From assembly GCA_964019055.1 (NCBI GenBank), contig OZ025210.1:12660832-12724831 (forward strand): a DNA stretch of 64,000 bases. Direction: 5' to 3'. The translations under genes were made by a program, and so were the position numbers. The notes below the pieces were generated by a model. That model searched no databases, was not told the origin of the DNA, and saw only the letters and a program-made list of their open reading frames with translations. Every line of letters begins with the position of its first letter. Position 1 is the stretch's first letter. Positions 12,735 to 25,496 of this stretch are shown here, one piece after another. The stretch comes from Anthopleura xanthogrammica. Its lineage: Eukaryota; Cnidaria; Anthozoa; Actiniaria; Actiniidae.

Positions 12735-12802
12735 TTTAAAGATGGTGCAGGGAACTTGTTCAGTGCCATTGAGGGGCCAGTGAGCGAGAATGTTGTAACC
12801 TG
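12735..12802 (-). pseudogene. Inverted LamG first-half exon fragment
   Basis: On the minus strand, a 'cag' acceptor is followed by a sequence encoding GYNILAHWPLNGTEQ, the counterpart of the short gene L exon at 16744-16795 and of 25962-26013. It diverges after TEQ and could end at a GTATAC donor. No matching next LamG exon is found on this strand, so it is probably a relic of an inverted third copy. Confidence 0.6.
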
Positions 12803-13078
12803 TAAATTAATAATACAAGAAAGTGATGACGCAAGAACCCTGTTTATATTATGGTAGCATAGTTTATTCACAACCAAATTGTAGGTTGAGTTGAGGACCA
12901 ACCCAAAAAACTTGATTTTACAAAGATATAAAATATCATAAGAATCATAAAACTTATTCATTACTCATGTCCTCAGAATGGATTTTAGGAAGTAGAGTTA
13001 TAAAAAAATTTAGGTTCTGATATTTTTGCCATGGTTACGTTATATTTACATTATAATTTTTATTGTTGGTTATGTTAG

Positions 13079-16000
13079 AGCACTAAAGACACAAACTCGA
13101 ACATCAAACACCAGCAGGCTGAGGACTATATCGGTCTCACTGTTAAGACGTTACGATGAAAAGCATCATTATCCAGGTATGGCACGTTTTATCACTGATT
13201 TCCTTATTATAATCTAGTTGATTTTATCATTTTTTCCCCTATCTATACATCTTGTTCAATTAGCTTTAAAAAAAATTTCAATGACTTCTAAACTTGTCTC
13301 TCCATTTTGGTTTGAAAGTGTTTCATGAAAATTTTAGGGAGAAAAAAGCTCTTACGAATCACAATTTTTTTGTATCAAGCTTCATGAAAATCGTTCTGGG
13401 ACAATAAGTGAAGGGATTAATATATAGGGATACTAAATGTCGAAATGAACTTTAGGGACATCAAATATTTTTTTAAATATTTTCCTACTTTGTGAGATTT
13501 GTTCTGGGGACACGATTAAGGTTTATGGGGACCAGCGATAACTATAGGAATACGAGATATTGAAATAAATACCAGGGAGATGGAGAGGATTTTACAACTA
13601 AAGAAAAGGAGAAAAGGTTCAATTTTGATGAAAATAGAAAACTTAAGCCACTTAGAACGCGAGATAGAACGTTAAAGGGACCAACCCTTAACACCTGTGC
13701 GGAAGTCTTACGGAATGAATCTCTGTCAGTCTGTCACGTACCGTAGACCACCTTTACTAAGTTACAGAAAGTTTTAACACAAAAAAAAAAAATTCATAAG
13801 ATTTTGGAGAACTTTACGATAGCTACAATGTTAGCACGAGTAGAATTTTATACGTGCGATTGAGTAAAAAACGTTATTCTGAATTGGTAATGTTTTTTTG
13901 ATATATATTTGAAAATACTTTTTCCTCAATTAAGAAGTGTTTCGTCAGTTTAAACCGTTTTCATATATATTTTTCATATTCGTTTTTATAATACAAGTTC
14001 GCTGTCGATAGTCTTCCCACAATATTATACTCTTCGAAATATTTAATTATCTACTAATATAAACCAATATTGCTTTGTGCTGTTGTTATTTAGCAGTTAT
14101 TCGCCGAAGGCGAAGTGATTATCGATGAATATTTACCGAGCGGCGAGTCTTCGAGCTGCGAGGTAAATATTCATCGATAATCACTGAGCCTGAGGTGAAT
14201 AATTGTTTTAGTATAAATAAAAAGGTGATTATTTCAAAAAAGAAAGAAGGAAACAACATTGAAAGTGAAAATGTTTTATTTTTTAAAAGCGCGACAGCCA
14301 TTTTGTCCGAAAAGGTGATTATCGGCTGATAATCCAAGATAGAAAACCAATCAGAGCGCGCGATTTTGTATAATCACCTTTGTATTTATACTAAAGATAT
14401 TTAACTTAACTACGTAGTTGATTGAAAAAGATGTCTTCATATCAGAGAAAATACGATTTTTGTCTCTTTCATTCGTATGTAGATAACACTTTGGCAACTA
14501 AATGATGATTAGACAAGCATTCCGGCGTTTATTAATTCAAAAATCAAAAAAACCTTTTAACAATTTCAAAACTTTTATCCTGAATATCTGTAAAGAAGTT
14601 ATTCAAATATATAATTTCTTAAAGTAACTTTCTTGCCGATAACACTTCCTTCTCAATTTTGTCCTAACTCAAGGGGAATTTATTTTCGCTGATTTTAATG
14701 TATTTAAGCGAAGTTTTGGTCTCAAAACACCTGTCACAATTTGATTTAAAAATAGATAGTTCGATCCGATGGCAAACCTTCATCTAATTCATACGAGTGT
14801 ATGATCACGAGATTAAATAAATAGCCTAACCGTTTTCAGTCTTATTTTCAACATGTGAATATTAATTTTTTTTAAATTGAAGTTTTGTCAAAAACCTGTG
14901 TTATATAAAGGTTTACCATCTCGCTTTCAAAATTGTTTCATGAAAATGTTAGCAACAAAAAAAGCTCTTAGACTAAGAATCAAAGAATATTTAGTCCTCG
15001 TTCTTCATGGAAATTATTCTGAGGACGCTACTGAATAAGGTTTATGGGGACTTAACAGAAACCTATGAATTCTAGAGACTTCGAAAAGTTCTTCAACCTA
15101 AGGAATTTTTGTGGATATAATCCTGGTTCATGAAATTCATTCTGGGAACACCGTATACCTTTAGGGTCGATGAGGACCAGCGAAAACTTTAGGGATAGAT
15201 ATGGCGAAATGAAATCTAGGAACAACGATGGGAAAAAGGTTCAAAATAAGATGTTTGAAGGAAAAATTAATGAATTCTATATTATATGACCGCCTTTAAA
15301 AAGCTTCGTAAACAAAGAAACGCAGAAAGAAAGAAATCTTAAGAATTAGAAGAGACTTTACAATAGGGAATATCAAACTGATGTGTTTGTATGTTGTGTT
15401 TTATTAACTTAAAAATTCCCAGTTCTAAAACATCGATACTTCAACCTGTGTTTAAGAAACATGATTTTTTTAGTTCGTGTAATAAGCAAATAAAATAAAA
15501 ATCCCTTGGTAACAATTGGCACATATTTAAGAAAACTTCTTCTCACGAAATTATATGTTCTTTACAAATTATATACTTTAAAAAGGAGTTTGGCATTGTC
15601 GAAAATTTGTTAACACTCTTTCAAACATTTTATTATCGACAAAAATTATATTATCGACATGAACTATTTTTCTTTGTACTATTTGCTAGTTTAGAGATAT
15701 TGAACTTATAAACTATGAATAATTAATGTATTAATAACACAAAGAACATCAGTTACCAAGGAGAAGTGAGTGAATGGGATACAGAATTGTCCTCATTTGC
15801 ATTCAGTTTTAACTTGGATAAGTTCTCGGTCAAACTCACTCCAATTTCAATATTTTTTAGTACAACATGAAATCATTCGCCGAGATATATGATAAGTAAT
15901 ATAAAATAATCATGTGTGATGTGTATGGTGGGCCTTATAACGGCTCGTATCCTTCTCTCCCTTGTATTGTCAATACTGATGGCTGTATTTATCACCAAGA

Positions 16001-19000
16001 TGTCTCCATGCCAGGCGGAAATTTTGGCCGTTTAAACATCAAGCTATTTTTAGCACATAATTAAAGCAAGACGAAGAGATGTCTCCATGTCTTGAAAAGA
16101 TATAATAATGATTTAAATCAGAGAGAATTCTTTCATTCAAGAATTAAAAAAACGTATCAATTTTTTAGAAGGTCCATTCTAAATATTCTGTAAAAAATGC
16201 AAAATATTTCATGGCTGGAAAAACGAGAGGGTATCATTCTTTGAACAACTTTCTTTATTTTTACTCCATCTGATTTTAATGTTATTTATGCGATGTTCTA
16301 GGTACGTAACACCTGTCATAAAGCCAATTCTAAAATATCATATCAACAATCTGGTTAGAAAGAATAACGACGCTAGCTATTTTATGATTGTTTTTACAGA
16401 TTATTTGTCTGCTATCATTGTTGGTTCATCATCAAGTTAAAGGTACAAATAAACAGAAAAAAAGAAAGTTGACAATTTTTAAGAAGCGTTCGTCAGTAAA
16501 AAAAAAATCCTTTCTTTGCTCCTCTTAGCTTGTGAATTAGATTGAAGAAACTACTTTCCTAGTTGAACTGATAAACGGAAATGTTGATTCAGTACCAAAT
16601 GGAGAATATTTTATGCACAATCTTTTCCGCCGCCCCGAGCATGCATTCTTCAAAGAAATAATTCCCTAAAATGATTATTGTCTAAAACATGAAAACCCTT
16701 GGTTTTTGTGTCATCTATTTTTCGTATTATGATATATTTCCAGGTTCCAACATTCTCGCTCACTGGTCCCTCAATGGCACTGAACAAGGACTAACGTAAG
16801 AATTATATTTCATCATTTTGATTTTCTTGTCGTTATCGCTTAATTATTTCATAGTGGCTAAACAAAAGCAAAATGCTAGTTTTCCTGGGTTTAATGAATT
16901 ATATAATCAATGGTTACAAGCTATTGTTAGACTTACATAGCCTCGTCCCCAGTCCACTCATTGTCAACTCTCCCAAATCCAAAATGGCGAATATTTCAGT
17001 ACACAGTTAACACAGGTAGCCTGGCAAAATACTCGGAGTTATCTTCCAAAATAAAGGAATCGTATACATTTCTTGACAAAACTGTTTTTTAGTCGTTTTT
17101 CATTGTTTCGCTTGAAAAATGGGGATTTTGCACACCTTGCGTGACATTTCAAATATTGCTTCGCTGGTCCCGAAAATATCATATCTGGAAAGAACATCCT
17201 AAAATGAGTAAATTTTGAAATTTTGAGGGAAATCAAATAAATACGAACGAAGTTATGAATTTTTAAAGATGACCTTTTCTATAAAGAAATGTATGAAAAA
17301 TTGTCTTGGTGGGCAAGCTGTTGCCCACCACATACATTTCCTTATAAAAAAAGGTCACTTTTAAAAATTCATAACTTCGTTCGTATTTATTTGATTTCCC
17401 TCAAAATTTCAAAATTTACTAATTTTAGGATGCTTTTTCCAGATATGATATTTTCGGGACCAGAGAAGCAATATTTGAAATGTCACGCAAGGTGTGCAAA
17501 ATCCCCATGACCCTTCACATCTTGTACGTATTTACCATAGACCGTTCGATTTACTTCCATTGGCGGCTCTATTCACCGAAATCGAGAATTTGGCCAGGCA
17601 ACTCGATCGTCTGACAGGCACATTCATTACGTCATGCCTAACAGCGAAGACAATAGGCTGGGAACGAGGCTAAGACTTAAATAACCAACACATTTTCTAA
17701 CCTGACCAAAACCGAATAAGATTTTGCTTCAAAATTATCAATCAAGGTACATGCAGTGGCGTAGCGAGGACCCAGGATGGGGGGGGGGGGGGGGCACCTA
17801 GAATAAAAACTAATTACCAAACATTAGGGAGCACATTGACATCATACATCAAAGGAAAAAATGCTGCCCCCCCCCCCCCCCCCATGCTTGTAATTTTTGA
17901 GCATGGTTACTAAATATTTAGGTTAATTGCTTAGATTAGATAGTTTCAATATTATTTACCTTTGACATTGTAAACTCTTACAGCCTTCACGGTGGACCTA
18001 CCTTTGTCGAAGGTCGTTATCCAGGAAGTAAAGCCATCAACTTCAACGAATCATCCAACTGCTTTGCACGAATTCCTAAAGTTGAACTTCGTGGAAGGAG
18101 TTTCACCATTGCAGCTTGGATTAAAGTCAAAAGCGATCTTGACAATTCTCAACATTTTTTCTGTGACTGGGACAATCCATTGCAGTTCACTTTCCTCATT
18201 TATAAAAGTAGATCCTTAAGGTTTAAGAGGTATTCTAGCTCACAGTTTGAAGTTAAATCAATCAAAAAGATTGAGGTAGGCAAGTGGACACACGTTGCAG
18301 TCACCTGGGACCAAGACGTAGGCGTTGTGAAGCTCTTCATTGACTTCAAAGAAGAGGCATCCAAAGTATTTAGCACAGAAACAGTATGGGCCCCTCCAAC
18401 TAAAGACACGTACGAGATCGGATTTAATGGTTATCGTAGCTATTCTCAGTTTCTTGGCTCCGTCATGGATTTGTACATCGTAGGAGGAGTCCTGAACACC
18501 GAACAGATTAAATACCTGATAGGTAAGAGATATGCGCATGTGGGATTCAAGTTCTAATGTTTCCTACCACTTATCCACTGTATGTATGTAGTGTATTAAA
18601 AGACATTTAATTTAGACACTTACAACAACATAGCGTACACAGATTTCTTTTGGTTGAAAAACTATACGTCACTGAAATGGAATGAAATTGACGACATCCT
18701 TTTGACCAATCTCAACGCGACTTTGCCTCTAAGTTCTTCATAATCCTTCTGAATGCTTGGAGTATTTCGCCTCTGTCAAGGAAAAACACAGCACCTTCGT
18801 ACCTTTGATTTTTAAATTGCTGTGGTCTATTTCTCAGGATTTCCGGCACAGATCACAAGTTCCATCAACAACACAGTCGTGTATACTAACGAGACAGTGC
18901 AGTGTCATGCCGTTGGTTCACCGACTCCAAACGTGGCCTGGGTACGCTCAGGAGCAGTGCTAGTAGACAAGAAATCTACTGCAGAGATCACCATCACTGA

Positions 19001-20681
19001 GAATAATGGAGAGTACGTGTGTGTTGCTTCCAACAAAGAAGGCATCGAGAAATTGATTCTCAAGGCCAAAGGTAAGATACCCTAGAATGGTTTATTCAAC
19101 GGTACCACAATACAATAATCTGATAGCGAACAGGTTGCATAAATTGTCTTTCTGCATGATTTACTCTTTCTGCTAATGGGACAGGAAATAATTTTCTCCT
19201 TTTATGTAATAAGTTACGATTAAACTGATAAGCTTTTCAATTAGGGCGCATACAGTATATAAAAAGTTCCATCAATAAAACAGTCGTGTATTACAACAAG
19301 ACAGTTACATGTCAAGAAGATGGCTCACCGAATAGACCTTTTTAACTTCGTTGTTTGTTGTGCCCATTTCAGACCATGTGATGCCACTCTTGGGAGCTGA
19401 TTCTTTCATGTGTAAATATTTTAACAAAAGAACATTTCTCAAGGGAATGTCATGTGGTCTGAAATGGGCAATTTACTTACGAAGCTAAAAAGGTCTATTC
19501 ATACGTGGCTTGTGTACATTCAGGTGTTGTGCTAGTCAACAAGACATCTATTGCAGAGATCACCATAAAGAAGTATTAGTTCGTATCAGTCTCTGATTAG
19601 TTTTAACTTTATCTAAGAAAGCAGATTGACCCCAGTTTCTACGCCACTAAGTATAGATACCAGAAACGTAGGCGTGTATCTAGGAAAGGTTCATCGTGAA
19701 AGTGAGCCATCAAAGACGCCCACTATGTTAGTCAGATTTCTATAGCGTTTTTTTAAGTCATGTATTGCTTTTGGTTCACGCTCTGGCCAAAATGAAGGTT
19801 CACTTTGACAGTTTTATTTTGGCGTGCTGTCAACCAGTCAATGGATGATATCTTTCTAAAAAAGGTTGAATAGCCTATTATGAAATGATTCATAAGTACT
19901 CACATATCTCCTCTGTGTTTCCACTTTAGCACCTCTTCAACTTTGCCACGACCACCTCATCATCACAGATGTTTCCAGAGCAGTCAATCACATTTTCCAG
20001 TCCTCTCAAGTCAAGAACGATATCACAGATATTGACCTTAGCAAGTGGTATCGAATCGAGAGCCCAGCTGGTAACCAGTTACCAACCACGTGTGTCCCAA
20101 AGAACAGGTGTGGTACCCAGGCCCCTGGATGGTTGAACGGAGCACATCCAAGCGTCCAAGATGGAATCGTCAAGAGAACCGTCTGCTTTCACTTTAACGG
20201 TGACTACTGTTATCAGAACACCACAGTGCACATCAGAAAGTGTTTTGGATTTTACGTGTACAAGTTCAGTGCTGCTCCAAAACAGTTACCTGCACCGCGA
20301 CACTGCATTGAAAACAAACACATCGATACACAAGGTAATTCAAGTCATACAATGTGCTACTTTTTCAGTTAATTTGTTCATAAGAATTAAAAGCTCTTTA
20401 CTACTTCTTGAAATCCAGATATCCCATATTTCACTTTCACTACGAGCGGGAACAGCCACGAGGCTCTGGTTGGTCACGTGATGTACTCGGAAGCGGAAGT
20501 GCAGAAAGATCTCATTTGTTTGAATTACTGCATCATCTTCGTTGATTGCAAGTCATTCAACTACAACAAAGAGAAAAAGATTTGTGAGCTGAACAACGCA
20601 ACACGACAAGAATACCCCAAAGCCCTTGTCAAGAACGACAAATTTGCCTACTACGAGAAATTGTTTTTTTGGCTTAAATGA
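13079..20681 (+). CDS. Gene L: secreted LamG-Ig-D8C-PAN protein
   Basis: Supported exons: 13079-13176 (tentative), 16744-16795, 17984-18522, 18838-19071, 19930-20334 and 20419-20681 (stop). All junctions keep frame. The second and third encode a LamG/concanavalin-like fold (HWSLNGT, then AWIKV, WTHVAVTWD, LFIDF and LYIVGGVLN). The fourth is an Ig domain (VQCHAVGSPTPNVAW, then GEYVCVAS). The fifth resembles the D8C domain of uromodulin/OIT3-type proteins (KWYRIESPAG, TCVPKNRCGT, PGWLNGAHP, DGIVKRTVCFHF, CFGFYVYKF). The last is PAN/apple-like (CLNYC, DCKSFNYN, ICELN). No transmembrane segment is seen, so it is probably extracellular. The signal-peptide exon was not found. A hydrophobic in-frame stretch before 13079 has no ATG. 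The PAN assignment is weaker than the LamG and D8C ones. Confidence 0.75.
13177..16743 (+). other. Long first intron of gene L (tentative)
   Basis: AT-rich with no coding signal. Large parts align with 22342-25961, the equivalent intron of the truncated copy L'. Differences are mainly insertions of palindromic elements in one copy or the other. Confidence 0.55.
14088..14395. mobile_element. Nested palindromic MITE in gene L intron
   Basis: The inner hairpin 14105-14200 has arms around 'gtgattatcgatgaatatttac' less two bases and its complement. The outer arms are 'tagtataaataaaaaggtga' near 14210 and its complement near 14375-14393. The paralogous position near 24331 runs from 'tattgtta' directly into 'aagatatttaacttaac', so this is an insertion specific to this copy. 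Confidence 0.75.
16938..17672. mobile_element. 735-bp TIR element with large internal palindrome
   Basis: Ends 'tagcctcgtccccag' and 'ctgggaacgaggcta' are inverted. Inside, arms of about 175 bp (17119-17295 and 17330-17508) form a large foldback around 'cttggtgggcaagctgttgc'. The flanks 'agactta' on both sides suggest a 7-bp target duplication. The paralogous site at about 26277 has a single 'agacttaaataacc' and no element. Confidence 0.8.
17775..17890. repeat. G-run and C-run pair in gene L intron
   Basis: A run of about 16 G at 17779 and one of about 17 C at 17866 bracket 70 bp preceded by 'gcagtggcgtagcgagg'. Probably the end of a degraded mobile element. The run lengths are prone to assembly error. 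Confidence 0.5.
19250..19575 (+). pseudogene. Second degenerate copy of the gene L Ig exon, split by a MITE
   Basis: 19262-19330 and 19500-19575 together match the Ig exon at 18858-19004, including the 'aaagttccatcaa' start and the 'gcagagatcacca' end, with many substitutions and a terminal TAG. It lies inside the intron between the Ig and D8C exons of gene L, suggesting an old exon duplication that decayed. Confidence 0.7.
19331..19499. mobile_element. 169-bp MITE inside the degenerate Ig exon
   Basis: Perfect ends 'aatagacctttttaacttcg' less a few bases and 'gctaaaaaggtctatt', with inner inverted 'gcccatttcagaccat'. It interrupts the duplicated Ig exon copy. Confidence 0.8.
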
Positions 20682-22071
20682 TATGCTCAAATAATATGCT
20701 TGAAAAACATTAATTGAACCGCTGGTAGTCAGTAATACCTTATGAAAAATAGCTTGTCAGTGCTGAAGAAGAGAAGTTTTTCAGTCTACCTTACGTGGAA
20801 GGGATTTTAAAATTGTGCACTGTACTTCAAGCCTAATTAGCATGTTAAAAAACACGGATCGCCATTTGTGATTTACGATGAAGTTTGTATTTCCACGAGA
20901 GCATCAAAAAAATTGTAATCCAGAAATCCCTTTACTTTGACTGAAGGCTTTGCACTTAAAAATATACAACCATTTCTCATTTAGTTCATTAGTTTTCCAA
21001 ATATCAAGACAACATATATTACAGTATCATTGGATTTCTAAACTTTGACCGTTTTCATAGGAACATACGGCTCCTCCCCTTGTTTTGCACACCTCGGGGG
21101 GGGGGGGGGGGGGGGGCTCTCCGATTGTAAAAGGTTGGGGATGCTCGTCGTACCTTCTAGGGTTCCAAACCTGAGTTTTGGTACCTTTTAGGGTGTTACA
21201 AATCTAAAAGGACCACCAGAGAGTAAGTCGGTACCTCTTAGAGTGTTTGTCAGGTAATAAAATACCCGAGATCAGATAAAGACAGCCAGAATCACACTTG
21301 TATTTCAAGGTATTTATTTGTGCTTCATCACCTGACTTCTGTCACTTAGCTCTCATAGATAAATTAGTAAATTGTTTTAGAGCTGGTACCTTTTGGGGGT
21401 AAAAATCAATAGTTGCCACGCCCACCTAGATAGGACTCAGGCACCTTTTAGGGGTCATTTTTAAAATTTCCGACGAGCATTCCCGTTCTATTATATATAG
21501 GAGTCCCCCCGAGATGCAAACCTCTTGAACTACTATATATAGCTTTTTACGCTCTTTGCTGAGCTATCCTTGGTTTATTTACTAATGTCTTATGTTAGGT
21601 CAATGCTCTATAATCTCTGCTATATATACTATATATTTACGATAATTTTAAACATTAGCTTTAGTTCTAGTTACGTTTAATCCTTAGATCTATTTTACTC
21701 GAATCTTGTATGCATGCTCAGATATTTACTTAATAGGAATCACCTGATTTCATTTGCCAATTTTATCTTAGTAATAATAGACGATATATCTTTTATTGAC
21801 AACTTTCTTTAAACCGTTATAACTATTAGCCAACCACAAATCATGTATTCAGACTTAGTAGACAAATAAAATCAGTGGTGTTCTATATACCGAAAGCTGT
21901 CTCCATAATACTTTAATCCCTAGAAAACATTAATTCAGCATAAGCTGAGAACAATGAATGTCTTCAATAAAATGTTTCAGCTGCGGTAATCAAATTTCAA
22001 TAGATTTCAAATCCGCACTTAATACCACTTTAATGTTATATCAAACGTATTATATCTCTCTTTCTAAAGTC
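20682..22071. other. Non-coding region between gene L and its truncated copy
   Basis: No ORF with recognisable features. Includes a G-run element at 21084-21521 and AT-rich sequence. Confidence 0.5.
21084..21521. mobile_element. Element with G-run/C-run inverted ends
   Basis: Starts 'tttgcacacctcgggggg' and ends 'ccccccgagatgcaaa'. Inside are repeated phrases such as 'ggtaccttttaggg'. It has the same style as the G/C-run element in gene C intron 1 (35695-35985) but is not the same sequence. Confidence 0.6.
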
Positions 22072-22279
22072 CGATTTACACGGTACAACTTTTGCATACA
22101 GCTGTCGCATATAATCTGACTACGCCACGCTTACAACACGAATTGCGTCGTGTAAATCAACCCTACAACTTGCTACGACCTTTTTCTTGTCGTACACAAC
22201 AGTTGTGAGCAAGTTGTAGAGGGATTTACACGACGCTATTCGTATTGTAAGCGTGGTGTAAGCAGATTGCATGCGACAG
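22072..22279. repeat. Foldback repeat with 'cttacaacacgaatt' arms
   Basis: Left arm near 22112-22178 and right arm near 22205-22270 are inverted, sharing 'gtgtaaatc', 'acaacttgct' and 'cacgcttacaa'. It abuts the presumed first exon of the L copy. Confidence 0.65.
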
Positions 22280-22794
22280 AAGAACAGAAGAACTCAAAGA
22301 GGAGTCTCACCGGTTCAAGAGCTACGATGAAGAGCATTCAGGTTTGTCATGTTCTATTATTTTCTCATTATTCTGGTTGATTTTATCTCTTATTTTTCTT
22401 ATTTGTATATCTTGTTGAATTGACTTTAAAAAATTTAACTTTTTTCAAAGACTTCTAACTACTTGTCTTTAAGACACTCCATCATTAATAATCCCGCTTC
22501 TTGGAAATCGTTCTGGGACAATAAGTCAAGGGATTAATATAGGGATACTAAACATTAAAATGAATTTTATTGATATCAAAAGTTTTTTTTATAATCTTAC
22601 TTCATGAAATCCATCCAGTGGACTTGATTAAGGTTTCTCGGAACCAGCGATAACTATAGGAATACGAGATACATACCGATATAAATACCAGCAACATTAA
22701 AAGATTTTCACAACTCCAGAAAATGAAAGGAATTCTAGCTAGGGACAACAAAAGGAAAAAAGTTCAACAGTTTGATGAAAATATAAACGCTTAA

Positions 22795-23907
22795 GGAGGC
22801 TCCCTAGAGTTTACTCTTCCTCCACCAAGAGTCACAAAAACTACTCGCATTTTGTCCAGAATTATCAATCATTTCATACCAGTAGCAACAGAAGCAGCAG
22901 CAAATAAAGCTCCGTGAAATCTACCCTTGTGTTTAGTGATTTTTATACGACTTTGACAAACTTGCACGTTCAAAACAGTTCATTTAATATATTCAGAATG
23001 CAATGAGTATGCTTGCGCATGCGCAACTACTAAACTTGAAGAATTTTTATTTTGCGTACGTTAATTTTTAAAATGAAATTAACTCAAAAGTACATGGTGA
23101 AATGTTCCCAAACGTATACAGTTTTTTCACAATGTTATAAAAAGGCAACTGACAAAATGCTACTGAAATCCTGACATCAGATTTTTTTTTAATCCAGGAA
23201 AATCGAAATTTCTCAATATTTCACGTTCTGATGTCAAGATTTTTTTAAGCCGCAGTTATATTATAAAAAACCCAACGGAGTTTTATATTATGTATTTAGA
23301 AGAATATTGACCGTGGAAAATTCGAGTTATTATTTTTTTAATGTTAAAAATAGGCCTTTTTACGACAGATGCAGCGTTGCTATGGTAACATTGTACGTGA
23401 TCATTACTACCACAAACAAATCCTAAACTCATAATCTTTATTATTATACATTTTACTCAGTATCTCAATTTTGATTGGTCGAGAGCCCTCAGCCAATCCC
23501 TGATATCGTGTGAACTCGACATGATAAATGTATTATCTGTAGCAGATAATACATTTATCATGTTGAGTTCACTCAAGGTCACAATGGAAATGAAAATACA
23601 TTTGCTTTTTTTCGACAGCAGAATTAAATCTTTATTCTTAGTTTACAAAATGTATAATAAAACAATTATTGAATTCGGTTTTTGCATGATATCGTAAATA
23701 TCAAGACCTCGGCCTTTTTATCCGCCTCAGCCTACGGCTTCGGCAGATAACACGGCCTTGGTCTTGATAATTTACAATATCATGCTCAACCTCATCCAAT
23801 AATTGTTTAATATGGTTGGTCTATCAGGCATCGATATGCAGATATGCTTTTGCTATAAAAGGATTTCTCTTATAGCTCCAAATACCTGTAAACTCTAGGG
23901 AGCCTCC
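22795..23907. mobile_element. 1.1-kb TIR element flanked by TTAA, piggyBac-like
   Basis: Ends 'ggaggctccctagagtttac' and its complement are inverted, and both flanks are TTAA (22791-22794 and 23908-23911). The paralogous site near 13652 has a single 'cttaag' with no element. Two palindromes lie inside (23508-23575 and about 23660-23815). No transposase ORF, so it is non-autonomous. The TTAA target fits the piggyBac superfamily, but the assignment rests only on that and the CCCTAGA-like end. Confidence 0.75.
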
Positions 23908-24951
23908 TTAAGTCATAGAACGTGAGAACGTTAATAGAACCGTCGTTAGAGGGACCGACCCTTGTGCGGAATGAGTCTTCCGGAATGAATCCCATAGTCT
24001 GTCGCGTACCGTAGACCGACTTTACTAAGCTACAGAAAGTTTCAACACAGAAAGAAATTTTAATAAGACTTTGGAGAACTTTACGATAATAGGTAGCACA
24101 AGGAGAATTTTATTCGTAAAATTGACTAAAACCGTTATAATGAGTAAATATTTTACTCTATAAACTCAATTAAGAAGTGTTTCGTCAGTTTATACTGTTT
24201 TCATATTTTTAGGAAGAACTTCGACTTCGCACTAGTGTTTGTAATACAAGTTCGCTGTCGATAGTATTCCTGCAATATTATAATCGTCAAAATATTTCAT
24301 TATTTACTAAACCATTTTTGCTTTGTGTTATTGTTAAAGATATTTAACTTAACTACGTAATTATTGATCGACAAAAACGTCGATCAGTAATGTCTTCAGA
24401 GAAAATATAGTTTTGGCCTCTTTCATTTGTCTGTAGATATCCCTTTTGGCAGCTAAATAATGATGCAACAAGCATTCTTTCGTTAATTCAAGAATTCTTG
24501 AATTAAAACAAACTTTTAAAAATATTTGAATTAAAACAAACTTTTAAGAATATTTATAGAAGTTTCATTCTAAACATTCTTCAAAAATATATAAGAATCC
24601 AAAAACTTCAAGGCTGAATAAACTAGAATATATAATTTTAAAAGTAATTTTCGCTCTTTCCTTCCTCCTAAATTTTGTCGTAGCTCAAGGGACATTTATT
24701 TTCGCTGATATTAAAGCTATTTATGCGACGTTTTGATCTCAAAACACCTGCCACCCACTTGGTTTAAAAATAGATCGTTAACTCATATGATGACAAGCAC
24801 TGATAAATAGTTTTACCGTTTTAGAGTCAAAACTTGTATTCTATGATTTGACGATCGTAGCCTGTCTTTACAAAGCTTCAAAGGAAACTAGAGGATATAA
24901 TTCTATGAACAACTTTCTTTCTTCAATCAAACTTTCCTTTCATCCATCCTT

Positions 24952-25165
24952 ACTTACAGCGCGACGCGCAAAAGTATGAGCACTTTTAATGTATTCGCAT
25001 ACTTCTATGCACGGGATTTTTGCTCCAAACGAGCTTTTACACGCCTTATTTGGTAAAACCAGACAGCTTCGCATCAATTGTGTCGGTTTAAAGTACAAAA
25101 TCCCGTGCATAGAAGTATGCGAATACATTAAATGTGGTCATACTTTTGAGATTCGCGCTGTAAGT
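24952..25165. mobile_element. 214-bp MITE with long TIRs
   Basis: Starts 'acttacagcgcg' and ends 'cgcgctgtaagt', with arms of about 70 bp sharing 'cgcatacttctatgcacggg' in inverted orientation. The paralogous gene L intron near 16268 lacks it. The two overlapping opposite ORFs here are products of the palindrome. Confidence 0.8.
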
Positions 25166-25496
25166 GATTTTCGATGAGTTTTAATGCTATTTATGCTATG
25201 TTCTAGCCACGTAACACCTGGCATAAAGCCAGTTCTAAAATATCATAACAACAATCTGTTTAGAAAGAATAACGACGCTAGCTATTTTATAATTGTTTTT
25301 ACAGATTATTTCTCTGCTATCATTGGTGGTAAATCATCAAGTGAAAGGTACAATTTAAAAAGAGAAAAAAACTTAAAGTTGACAATTAGCAAAACCATAA
25401 AATAATTTAGCCTCTCTTTTTTCCTCTTAACTTGTGAATTATATTGAAGAAACTATGTTTTCGCTGTAGTTTGTTCGCTTCCTACACTTAACAAAT

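Noticed and set aside
13026..13217. A signal peptide (PWLRYIYIIIFIVGYVRA) for gene L
   Set aside because: Hydrophobic and in frame with the tentative first exon, but there is no ATG (only TTG or CTG before an in-frame stop) and a plausible acceptor lies within it, so it was left as intron.
24940..25177. Two opposite 62-aa ORFs
   Set aside because: They are mirror images created by the palindromic MITE.
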